Position numbers and translations under genes: made by a program. DNA of 10,095 bases from Planctomycetota bacterium (GTDB lineage Bacteria; Planctomycetota; UBA1135; JALUZX01): NCBI GenBank assembly GCA_027011425.1, contig JALUZX010000297.1, forward strand, positions 1-10,095, read 5' to 3'. The notes under the pieces were generated by a model. That model saw only the letters and a list, made by a program, of their open reading frames with translations, had not been told where the DNA came from and searched no databases. Shown here piece by piece: positions 1 to 6,346 of this stretch; position 1 is the stretch's first letter, and each line of letters begins with the position of its first letter.

Positions 1-1506
1 GAGTACGACCTGCTCTACCTGAGGTTCGATCCGGTGAGGTTCGACGCCCTCTCCTGGGCGGAGACGGCCCGCCGGGCGGGCATGAAATACCTGGTGCTCG
101 TCACCAAGCACCACGACGGATTCTGCCTCTGGCCGACCAAGTATACCGACTACAATATTTCCAAGACCCCCTTCGAGCGGGACATCGTGGGAGAACTCGC
201 CAAGGCCTGCAAAAAGAAGGGGATCCTTTTTTGCGCCTACTACTCCCTCCTGGACTGGTATCACCCGGACTACCCCACAGACAGCCCCGGGGGGAGGGGA
301 AAGAAGCCCCATCCGGACATGAAGAGATACTTCCGGTTCGTGGAAGACCAGACGGCCGAACTGGTCCGGAACTACGGGCCTTTGGGGGTCATGTGGTTCG
401 ACGGAGACTGGGAGAAGCCCTGGAACCCGGACCTGGGAAAGAAACTCTACCTCTTCCTGAAGGGCCTCCAGCCGGACCTGCTCGTCAACAACCGCCTGGG
501 CAAGGCCAGGGGGGGCCGGCGCCTGGGGGACTTCGCCACGCCCGAGCAGAAGATCGGCTCCTTCGACAGGGAGCATCCATGGGAGACCTGCATGACCATC
601 TGCAGGCAATGGGCCTGGAAACCGGGGGACAAACTGAAGTCCCTGAAGGAGTGCCTCTCCATCCTGGTCCGCACCGCCGGGGGGGACGGCAACCTGCTCC
701 TCAACGTGGGCCCCATGCCCGACGGCAGGATCGAACCCCGCCAGGTGAAGCGCCTGGAGGAGATCGGGGCCTGGATGGATCGCTACGGAGATTGCATCTA
801 CAGCACCCGGGGCGGCCCCTTCGAACCAGGACCCTGGGGGGCCTCCACCTGCAAAGCAAAAAAGATCTACCTCTTCGTCCTGGACTGGCCCGCCCGAGGT
901 CCCCTGGTGCTCCCCCCCATCCCGGCCAAGGTGGTCTCGGCCCGGGCCCTTTCGGGAGGGAAACTCAGCCTCTCCCAGGACTCCAAGGGGATCACATTGG
1001 ACCTTCCGGCCAGGGACCGCTCGCCCCTTGTGACGGTCCTCCAGCTCCAGGTGGAAGGGAAGGCCTGCGACATTCCTCCCGTCAAGGTGCCCTGGAAGAG
1101 CGGCTCCCTGGCTTTCGGCCGCCCCGCCCGGGCTTCCAATGTCTTCAAGGGCATGAAGGCCAAGTTCGGGCCGGCCCGGGCCCTGGACGACGACCCGAAG
1201 ACCCGCTGGGCCACCGACGCCGGGGTCCACAGCGCCTGGCTCGAGGTGGACCTGGGAACTCCAAAGAAGATCGGCCGGGCGCGAGTCTCCGAGTGCGTCC
1301 AATACGGAAGGAGGATTCGAAGCTTCGCCGTCCAGGCCCGCCTCTCGAAGGAAGACGAGTGGAAGACCATCTTCAAAGCCGGCCGGGCGGGGAAGGATTT
1401 TTCCCGGACCTTTCCGCCCGTGAAGGCCCGCTACGTCAGGCTCCACATCCTGGACGCCTCCGACGGTCCCACCATCTGGGAGTTCCAGGTCTTTCCTCCC
1501 GGTTAG
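1..1506 (+). CDS. Alpha-L-fucosidase, GH29, with C-terminal F5/8-type domain (5' partial)
   Basis: This retaining exo-glycosidase would release alpha-linked L-fucose from glycans or polysaccharides, probably outside the cytoplasm. The reading frame is open from base 1, so the N-terminus (signal sequence and first barrel strand) lies outside the window; the first in-frame GTG (34) is not a likely true start. The TIM-barrel shows the GH29 hallmark KHHDGF (nt 106-123), the segment DYNISKTPFERDIV, then GVMWFDGDW, whose Asp (nt 400-402) sits at the nucleophile position known for GH29. WETCMTI (nt 580-600) matches the conserved region near the acid/base; that residue varies within the family and is not assigned here. 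A beta-sandwich linker follows. From about nt 1123 to the end there is a discoidin/F5-8C (CBM32-like) module with RASNVF, ALDDDPKTRWAT, WLEVDLG and ARYVRLHIL, likely for galactose-type sugar binding. Family call is firm; substrate linkage is unknown. Confidence 0.93.
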   Translation, partial: EYDLLYLRFDPVRFDALSWAETARRAGMKYLVLVTKHHDGFCLWPTKYTDYNISKTPFERDIVGELAKACKKKGILFCAYYSLLDWYHPDYPTDSPGGRGKKPHPDMKRYFRFVEDQTAELVRNYGPLGVMWFDGDWEKPWNPDLGKKLYLFLKGLQPDLLVNNRLGKARGGRRLGDFATPEQKIGSFDREHPWETCMTICRQWAWKPGDKLKSLKECLSILVRTAGGDGNLLLNVGPMPDGRIEPRQVKRLEEIGAWMDRYGDCIYSTRGGPFEPGPWGASTCKAKKIYLFVLDWPARGPLVLPPIPAKVVSARALSGGKLSLSQDSKGITLDLPARDRSPLVTVLQLQVEGKACDIPPVKVPWKSGSLAFGRPARASNVFKGMKAKFGPARALDDDPKTRWATDAGVHSAWLEVDLGTPKKIGRARVSECVQYGRRIRSFAVQARLSKEDEWKTIFKAGRAGKDFSRTFPPVKARYVRLHILDASDGPTIWEFQVFPPG

Positions 1507-1553
1507 AGGCCCCCTTGCGCGCGCCCGGGAAGGTGGAATGATGGAGACCCGGA

Positions 1554-1560
1554 AAGGAGG
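1554..1560 (+). promoter_or_regulatory. Shine-Dalgarno site for the 1569 ORF
   Basis: AAGGAGG ends 8 nt before the ATG at 1569. It is as good as the sites of the real genes here, which argues that the short ORF that follows is, or once was, translated. Confidence 0.5.
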
Positions 1561-1802
1561 GCCGGACCATGGTCCCCAGGATTTCCGTCCTTTCGTTCCT
1601 TCTGCTTCTCCCTGCCGCCTGCGACCACGGCCGCTGCCATTGGTGGGCCCAGAGCGGCGACGGGGACACCCAGGTGGTTATCTACTGTTCCGACAAGGAT
1701 CCTTCGGGACGATGCCGCCGGCGGGGCCCTGGAAGCGCATCCTTCCTGTGCCACAACGAAACACGCGCCCAGCCTCCATCCTCGCACGAAAGACCCCGCC
1801 CC

Positions 1803-1831
1803 TTGCCAAAAGGAAAGAGGAGGAATAGTTT
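1803..1831 (+). promoter_or_regulatory. Weak candidate promoter for the propeller gene
   Basis: TTGCCA (1803-1808) and TAGTTT (1826-1831) are separated by 17 nt, with the -35 box 5/6 and the -10 box only 3/6 against the sigma-70 consensus. They lie in a locally AT-richer patch about 43 nt before the ATG at 1875. If real, transcription would begin inside the upstream ORF and support the 1875 start. The match is weak and sigma-70 consensus may not suit this organism. Confidence 0.2.
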
Positions 1832-1860
1832 CCCTTACGCCCCTTTCCATCCTATTTCCC

Positions 1861-1868
1861 AAGGAGGA
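1861..1868 (+). promoter_or_regulatory. Shine-Dalgarno site fixing the start at 1875
   Basis: AAGGAGGA lies 6 nt before ATG 1875 and is directly followed by a typical signal peptide. It decides the start in favour of 1875 over the longer in-frame reading from 1569. Confidence 0.75.
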
Positions 1869-1874
1869 ATATCC

Positions 1875-3668
1875 ATGCGCATTTCTTCCCTTCCCTCTCT
1901 TCCCCGCTTGAAAGGGGCGGCCCGGACCGCGGCGGCCCTCCTTCTCGGGACGGCCGTCTTGACCGCCCAGGACGCTCTCATCAAGCAGGCCGGAATCAAC
2001 GGCACCACCAAGGCGCCCGAGACGGTCCGGACCGCCCTCAACATGCAGAAAGGCCTGGCCGTCACGGCCGACGGACGCTGGTGGTCGCCGGTCTACTGGA
2101 ACGACGGCTCGTATACCACCGGCGCATCCTTTTCCGTCTTCGACAAGGCCCGCCACCTGCTCTTGATGGTCTCCAACGACGGAGGCGCCTCCTGGAGCAA
2201 GGCGGCGGAGGTCCGCACCACGGGAGCGGTTTACGGCTCCATCTTCCCGGACCGGGACGGCCACACCCTCCACCTGACCTGGTATGCCATGAACGGGAAG
2301 GGGAAAATCTCGAGCGGGAAGATCTTCGGCTATTACAGCATCTTCTATTCCACCTACGACACGCGCACCGGCAAGTGGGCCGGGACCAAGGACGAGGAGG
2401 TCGTCCCCGCCTGGGACGCCAACCATAGATGGGGAACGCCGGACATCGCCGTGGCGGACAACGGCGTGGTGGGAATCACTTTCGGTTGCGGCCGGGGAGT
2501 TCCCAAGGGCTGGGTCGGATCCACCCGGAGCTGGGCCGGCGGCCTCGTCTGGAAGAAGAACGGCAAGTGGAGCGCCCCTCACCAGGTCAACAAAGACTAC
2601 ACGGGCGTGAAGTTGAACATCATGGCCTTGGGCAACACCTTCCACATGGTCTATCGGACGATGACGGGCGGCTACGGAATCTGCTACCGCAAGTTCGACA
2701 CGACGACGGATAAATTCAGTCCCGTATACCCCATCGTCCCCGATCCCATGAACCCTTCCAAGAACATCCGCACCCTTCACGCCAACAACGTGCCCGTCCT
2801 GGGCGTCCTCCCCGGCGGAGACGTCTACATCCTCTACGGGACGGGCACGAGCCACCTCGGCGGCGGCAAGCTCTGGTACGTCATCTCCAAGGGCGCCACG
2901 GGCAAGTTCACCAAGCCCATGCAGATCGACGACGACCCCAAGATGGGGTGGGGAAACAACACATACTATTCCTACACCCTCGCCCGAAACGGCAATGCCT
3001 TCTCCGTGGTCTACAGCAAGGTAGCGGAGCAAAGAAAGAACCTCTACATGCGGGCCCTCACCCCCGCCGGGCCCATCCCCCCCTACGGCAAGCCGGCCAT
3101 TCCCTTGCGGAAGGGCAAAGGCGTGGACCAGTTCCGCCTCCTCTCGGGCTTCCGCCTTCCCGGGTATCACGCGGGGATGCGCCTCACCTATTCGGACCTC
3201 CACCCCATCGGCCCCCTCACCGGCGGCCGGGCCATGTTCCTGGGCACGCCCACGGGCGTGGCCTTCCCCAAGGGCCCGGGCTGCTCGGGCTCCCTCTCCA
3301 AGGCCCCGGCCCTGGGCGCCGGCGGGATCCCGGCCCTCAACTCCACTCTGGTCCTAAATTTCTCCGACCACCCGGCTTCCACGGCGGGCATCCTGGTCCT
3401 GGGGCGCAACGACGCGAATTTCATGGGGATTCCCCTCCCCTTCGACCTGGGCGTCCTGGGAATGACCGGGTGCTCCCTCTACCAGGATATCAAGCTCAGC
3501 TTGAACTACACCACCAATGCTCAGGGCACGGGGAGCCTCCAGCTTCCCGTCCCCAACGTGCCTTCCATGGCGGGCGTGCCTTTGTTCTGGCAGGGCGTCG
3601 TGATCGCCCCGGGCGCCAATACGCCCGGGCTCCTTCTCACCAACGGAATCGGGACGATCTTCATGTAG
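1875..3668 (+). CDS. Secreted BNR/Asp-box beta-propeller protein with planctomycete-type C-terminal domain
   Basis: This is a 597-residue exported protein, most likely a glycan-active or glycan-binding beta-propeller. Residues 1-31 form a signal peptide: basic start, hydrophobic AALLLGTAVL, likely cleavage after LTA. The body (about 35-440) has propeller-like repeats of aromatic and Gly-rich strands, including a perfect Asp-box SNDGGASW (residues 100-107; Ser100, Asp102, Gly104, Trp107). Such folds occur in sialidases (GH33) and some polysaccharide lyases, but no N-terminal sialidase FRIP motif was found, so sialidase activity is not supported. Residues about 455-597 form a separate domain with two Cys (C470 in GPGCSG, C533 in GMTGCSLYQD) and PLPFDLG; similar domains are recalled at the ends of many secreted planctomycete proteins, and one possible role is sorting or surface attachment. 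The start at 1875 is chosen for its ribosome site and signal peptide. The flanking fucosidase and galactosidase-like genes suggest shared glycan breakdown. Enzymatic class is unresolved. Confidence 0.82.
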   Translation: MRISSLPSLPRLKGAARTAAALLLGTAVLTAQDALIKQAGINGTTKAPETVRTALNMQKGLAVTADGRWWSPVYWNDGSYTTGASFSVFDKARHLLLMVSNDGGASWSKAAEVRTTGAVYGSIFPDRDGHTLHLTWYAMNGKGKISSGKIFGYYSIFYSTYDTRTGKWAGTKDEEVVPAWDANHRWGTPDIAVADNGVVGITFGCGRGVPKGWVGSTRSWAGGLVWKKNGKWSAPHQVNKDYTGVKLNIMALGNTFHMVYRTMTGGYGICYRKFDTTTDKFSPVYPIVPDPMNPSKNIRTLHANNVPVLGVLPGGDVYILYGTGTSHLGGGKLWYVISKGATGKFTKPMQIDDDPKMGWGNNTYYSYTLARNGNAFSVVYSKVAEQRKNLYMRALTPAGPIPPYGKPAIPLRKGKGVDQFRLLSGFRLPGYHAGMRLTYSDLHPIGPLTGGRAMFLGTPTGVAFPKGPGCSGSLSKAPALGAGGIPALNSTLVLNFSDHPASTAGILVLGRNDANFMGIPLPFDLGVLGMTGCSLYQDIKLSLNYTTNAQGTGSLQLPVPNVPSMAGVPLFWQGVVIAPGANTPGLLLTNGIGTIFM

Positions 3669-3698
3669 AGCGTCCCTCCCGAACCTCTCCTTTCCCGC

Positions 3699-3734
3699 CG
3701 AGGCCCGGGGCGCCGCCCCCGGGCCTCGTTTTTT
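3699..3734 (+). terminator. Rho-independent terminator after the propeller gene
   Basis: A perfect 12-bp stem, CGAGGCCCGGGG (3699-3710) pairing with CCCCGGGCCTCG (3717-3728), closes a 6-nt loop and is followed by six T (3729-3734). It sits 30 nt after the stop codon. It should end the fucosidase/propeller transcript and makes the next gene a separate unit, at least in part. Confidence 0.92.
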
Positions 3735-3825
3735 CCCCCGGCCCTGGAGCCGGGTCCTCTCCTTTCCTATCCTCCTATCCTCCTCCCCGCCCCCGACTCC
3801 CGGACTCGAGAGGAAACACCCGGAC
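3735..3825 (+). other. Leader region of the GH36-like gene: hairpin and pyrimidine tract
   Basis: Just after the terminator, CCCGGC (3737-3742) and GCCGGG (3749-3754) can form a second, smaller hairpin. A pyrimidine-rich tract follows that contains the 8-mer TCCTATCC twice in tandem (3765-3772, 3773-3780) plus the start of a third copy. GAGAGGA (3808-3814) is the probable ribosome site, 11 nt before ATG 3826. No convincing -35/-10 pair is visible, although a promoter is expected here because of the terminator upstream. Confidence 0.45.
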
Positions 3826-6183
3826 ATGAAACCCTTCTTCCGAAACAAGGAATCCCTGGCGAGGACCCTGGTCCCGGTCCTTCTGCTTCTTTCCGCCGGT
3901 TGCGTCACGGAAAAGAGACCGGAAAAAGCCAAGGCACGAAACCTGACGATCTCCAATGCCTCCCTCTCCGTAACCTGGAGCCCGGAAGAGGGCGCCCTCC
4001 AGGTTCGGGCGGGTGGAGCCCGAATCCTCCTGGAGGCCCCTCCCGGGCCGGGACCTTGCCGCAAGATCGACCTGGCCCACCCCGTCTTCGGGCGGGGGAA
4101 GGCCCTGGAGGTCTCCCGCGGCCCGGAAAGAACCGACAGGCTGGCCCTCTACGGGGACCTTCCCTTCCTCTTCCTCCAGCCCATCCTCCGCAATCCCTCC
4201 GGGAGCCCCCGGACCCTCCGGGAGGTGACTCTCCTGGAGAAGGCCCGGGTCCTCCCCGGTGTTCCCGCCGGAAGGCTCCGGGCCCTGGGCACGGCGGGGC
4301 TCACGAAGGTAGACGGGCACCCCGGGAGCTACACCTTCCTGGCCCTGGCCGGGCCGAAGACCCGGCGCGGCCTGGTCGGGGCCTGGCTCACCTGCGACAA
4401 AGGCGACGGAGTGGTCTTCTCGGGGAGAGGCCCGGACGGCGCGGCCCGGATCACGCCCAGGATCGATTACGGTAGACTGATCCTCCAGCCCGGCGCCGCC
4501 GAGGAGGGCGAGACATTCCTCCTCGGCTGGTTCGCCGACGCCCGGCTCGGCCTGGAGAAATACGCCGATCTCGCGGCCCGCAACTACCGGATCCGGCTCC
4601 GGCCCCAGCCCGACGGCTACTGCACCTGGTACAGCAAGCCCTATGGGAAAGCCTGCGACGAGAAACACATCGTCGAACTCGCCCGGTTCGCCCGCCGGAC
4701 CCTCCGGCCCTTCGGCTTCCGGTTCATCCAGATCGACGACTACTGGCAGGAAGGCAAACGCCGCAACGGCCCGGCCAAGGTCTTTTGCCGCCACAGCCCC
4801 AAGGGGCCCTATCCCCACGGCATGAAACAGACGGCGGAAAGACTCCGCTCCCTGGGATTCACCCCTGGGCTCTGGTGGATGCCCTTCGCCGCGGACCGGC
4901 GGGATCCCTTCTTCGCCGGCAAGCGGGACTGGCTCGTCCGCACTCACGGGGGCGAACCCTACGTCACCGCCTGGGGCGGGGTCCCCCTGGACGTGACCTT
5001 TCCCCCCGTGCGGGACTACATCGCGCTCTTGGCCCGGACCATCGCCAAGGACTGGGGCTACGAATACTTCAAGATGGACGGGCTCTGGCTCGGAACCGCC
5101 ACGAAACAGATCTACGTCAACGACGCCTACCGGCCCGGCGACGACCTGGGGAGACCAGTGGTCCACGACCCCGCCATCACCCCCATCCAGGCCTACCGGA
5201 TGGGGCTGAAGCTCATCCGAAAGGCTGCGGGACCCAAAGTCTTCTTCCTGGGCTGCAACGTGAGCCAGAACATGCGCACCCTGGGGGCCTCCTTCGGCCT
5301 GGTGGACGCCATGCGCATCGGCCCCGACAACGGCCCGGGGTGGAAGGCCCTCCAGCGCGGCCCCTGGCATGGATCCAACCGCTACTTTCTGCACCGCCGG
5401 GTCTGGTACAACGACCCCGACCCGGTCTACCTGCGCCCTTCCATGCCCCTGAACCACTGCCGCCTCCTGGCCTCCTGGGTGGCGATCTCGGGCCAGCTCA
5501 CGGTCTTCAGCGACTGGCTCCCCGATCTTCCCCCTGAGCGCCTGGAGATCGCCAGGCGCATCCTGCCCAACCACGGGGCCCTGGCCAGGCCGGCGGACCT
5601 CTTCGAGAGCAAGATCCCAAGAATCTGGGTCCTCCAGGATTCCCGTTCGGGGGTGGAGCGGATCGTCCTTGGTCTTTTCAACTGGCAGGAGAAGAAGAAG
5701 GCCCGCATCCGCTCTCCCATGGGAAGGCTGGGCCTGGACCCGAAGAAGAGCTACGCGGGCTTCGATTTCTGGGGCGACCGCTTCCTCCCCCCCATGACGG
5801 GGACCCTTTCGGCGGAACTTCCCCCGGGATCCTGCAAGGTCCTGGCCCTGCGGGAAGCCTCCTCCCATCCCCAGGTCCTCTCCACCTCCCGCCACGTCAC
5901 CCAGGGGGTGGTGGACATCCTGGAGGAGCGCTGGGACGCAAGGGCGGCCGTCCTCTCCGGGGTGAGCCGGCTCGTGGCGGGGGACCCTTACGAACTCCGC
6001 ATGGTCGTCCCCCAAGGGAAGTCCTCCTGGCGGCTCCTCTCGGTTACCACCCACCGGAACCCGGCCCGGGTGGTCCGGACCTCCCAGGAAGGCACCCGGA
6101 TCCGGATCCTCCTTTTGGCCCCCCGGTCGGGAGAGACGGCCTGGACGGCCCGGTTCGGAAGGGCCTCCATCGAGGAACTCTGA
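3826..6183 (+). CDS. Lipoprotein glycoside hydrolase related to GH36/GH27 alpha-galactosidases
   Basis: This 785-residue protein probably removes alpha-galactosyl or similar residues at the cell envelope. Residues 1-26 are a lipoprotein signal (basic start, VPVLLLL, then LSAGC; Cys26 would be lipidated). An N-terminal beta-sandwich (about 35-260) precedes a TIM barrel. The barrel shows FRFIQIDDYWQ (Asp304, Asp305), PHGMKQTAERLRSLGFTPG followed by LWWMPF, and EYFKMDGLW, whose Asp418 fits the nucleophile. AMRIGPDNGPGW has Asp501 as a likely acid/base, a spacing typical of clan GH-D. A C-terminal sandwich starts around 605. A further module of about 100 residues begins at PQVLSTSRHVTQG (residue 682). 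The motifs match alpha-galactosidase-like proteins, but the wording (IQIDDYW, KMDG) differs from classical GH36 (KWD) and GH27 (DDCW), so subfamily and substrate are open. It could act with the fucosidase and propeller protein. The start is fixed by the lipoprotein signal. Confidence 0.85.
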   Translation: MKPFFRNKESLARTLVPVLLLLSAGCVTEKRPEKAKARNLTISNASLSVTWSPEEGALQVRAGGARILLEAPPGPGPCRKIDLAHPVFGRGKALEVSRGPERTDRLALYGDLPFLFLQPILRNPSGSPRTLREVTLLEKARVLPGVPAGRLRALGTAGLTKVDGHPGSYTFLALAGPKTRRGLVGAWLTCDKGDGVVFSGRGPDGAARITPRIDYGRLILQPGAAEEGETFLLGWFADARLGLEKYADLAARNYRIRLRPQPDGYCTWYSKPYGKACDEKHIVELARFARRTLRPFGFRFIQIDDYWQEGKRRNGPAKVFCRHSPKGPYPHGMKQTAERLRSLGFTPGLWWMPFAADRRDPFFAGKRDWLVRTHGGEPYVTAWGGVPLDVTFPPVRDYIALLARTIAKDWGYEYFKMDGLWLGTATKQIYVNDAYRPGDDLGRPVVHDPAITPIQAYRMGLKLIRKAAGPKVFFLGCNVSQNMRTLGASFGLVDAMRIGPDNGPGWKALQRGPWHGSNRYFLHRRVWYNDPDPVYLRPSMPLNHCRLLASWVAISGQLTVFSDWLPDLPPERLEIARRILPNHGALARPADLFESKIPRIWVLQDSRSGVERIVLGLFNWQEKKKARIRSPMGRLGLDPKKSYAGFDFWGDRFLPPMTGTLSAELPPGSCKVLALREASSHPQVLSTSRHVTQGVVDILEERWDARAAVLSGVSRLVAGDPYELRMVVPQGKSSWRLLSVTTHRNPARVVRTSQEGTRIRILLLAPRSGETAWTARFGRASIEEL

Positions 6184-6226
6184 GGGCCCGGACCGCCCGG
6201 AAGGGGAGGAGGAAAGGGCCACGCCC

Positions 6227-6265
6227 TTGCCGGGAACCCCTTTCAGGGCGATGATTCATTCATCG
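6227..6265 (+). promoter_or_regulatory. Candidate promoter with overlapping dyad upstream of the moxR operon
   Basis: The 163-nt gap before moxR holds TTGCCG (6227-6232) and GATGAT (6250-6255), 17 nt apart and each 4/6 against the sigma-70 consensus. The -10 box overlaps an inverted repeat, CGATGA (6249-6254) and TCATCG (6260-6265), around a 5-nt centre, in an AT-richer island. Its position fits a repressor operator or a hairpin. Two other small hairpins (6214-6228 and 6300-6312) lie nearby; neither has a U-tract, so no clear terminator for the preceding gene is seen. Confidence 0.25.
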
Positions 6266-6346
6266 TTCCTGGCAACAGCCGGCTTCCCGCCGTAGGAAAG
6301 GGGAAGCTCCCCGCAGTCGCGATCCCTTTGCAGGAGGCAGACCATC

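Larger units (their letters stand above)
1569..1874 (+). other. Short lipoprotein-like ORF without its own stop; possible gene remnant
   Basis: The 368-nt stretch between the fucosidase and the propeller gene holds one suggestive ORF. It starts at ATG 1569 behind a strong ribosome site. It encodes a short basic N-terminus, a hydrophobic run (SVLSFLLLL) and PAAC with Cys18, resembling a lipoprotein signal, although Pro at -3 is atypical of a lipobox. Next come a Cys/Trp-bearing stretch (CHWWAQSGDGD) and QVVIYCSDKD. Codon choice looks coding until about nt 1700, then becomes unlike the neighbouring genes, with Arg/Pro/Ser-rich translation. There is no stop before the ATG at 1875, so it is formally continuous with the next gene. 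It may be a decayed or frameshifted small lipoprotein gene; QVVIYCSDKD faintly recalls the first strand of periplasmic iron-type binding proteins, but that is weak. No function can be assigned. Confidence 0.35.

Noticed and set aside
1538..1828. A 96-residue ORF beginning just after the fucosidase
   Set aside because: It has no ribosome site comparable to the one at 1554, is Pro/Arg-rich and out of frame with the more coding-like ORF at 1569.
1503..3203. A 566-residue open frame on the - strand opposite the propeller gene
   Set aside because: The composition is biased, there is no domain signal, and the + strand carries a ribosome site, a signal peptide and an Asp-box.
3775..6222. An 815-residue open frame on the - strand covering the GH36-like gene
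   Set aside because: Its translation is Gly/Pro/Glu-rich low-complexity sequence with no recognisable motif, and it mirrors a gene with clear signal and catalytic motifs. Long antisense open frames are expected when third codon positions are GC-rich.
6214..6228. Hairpin AAGGGC-CAC-GCCCTT as a terminator of the GH36-like gene
   Set aside because: The stem is only 6 bp with a 3-nt loop and no T-run follows, so it does not meet the usual pattern.
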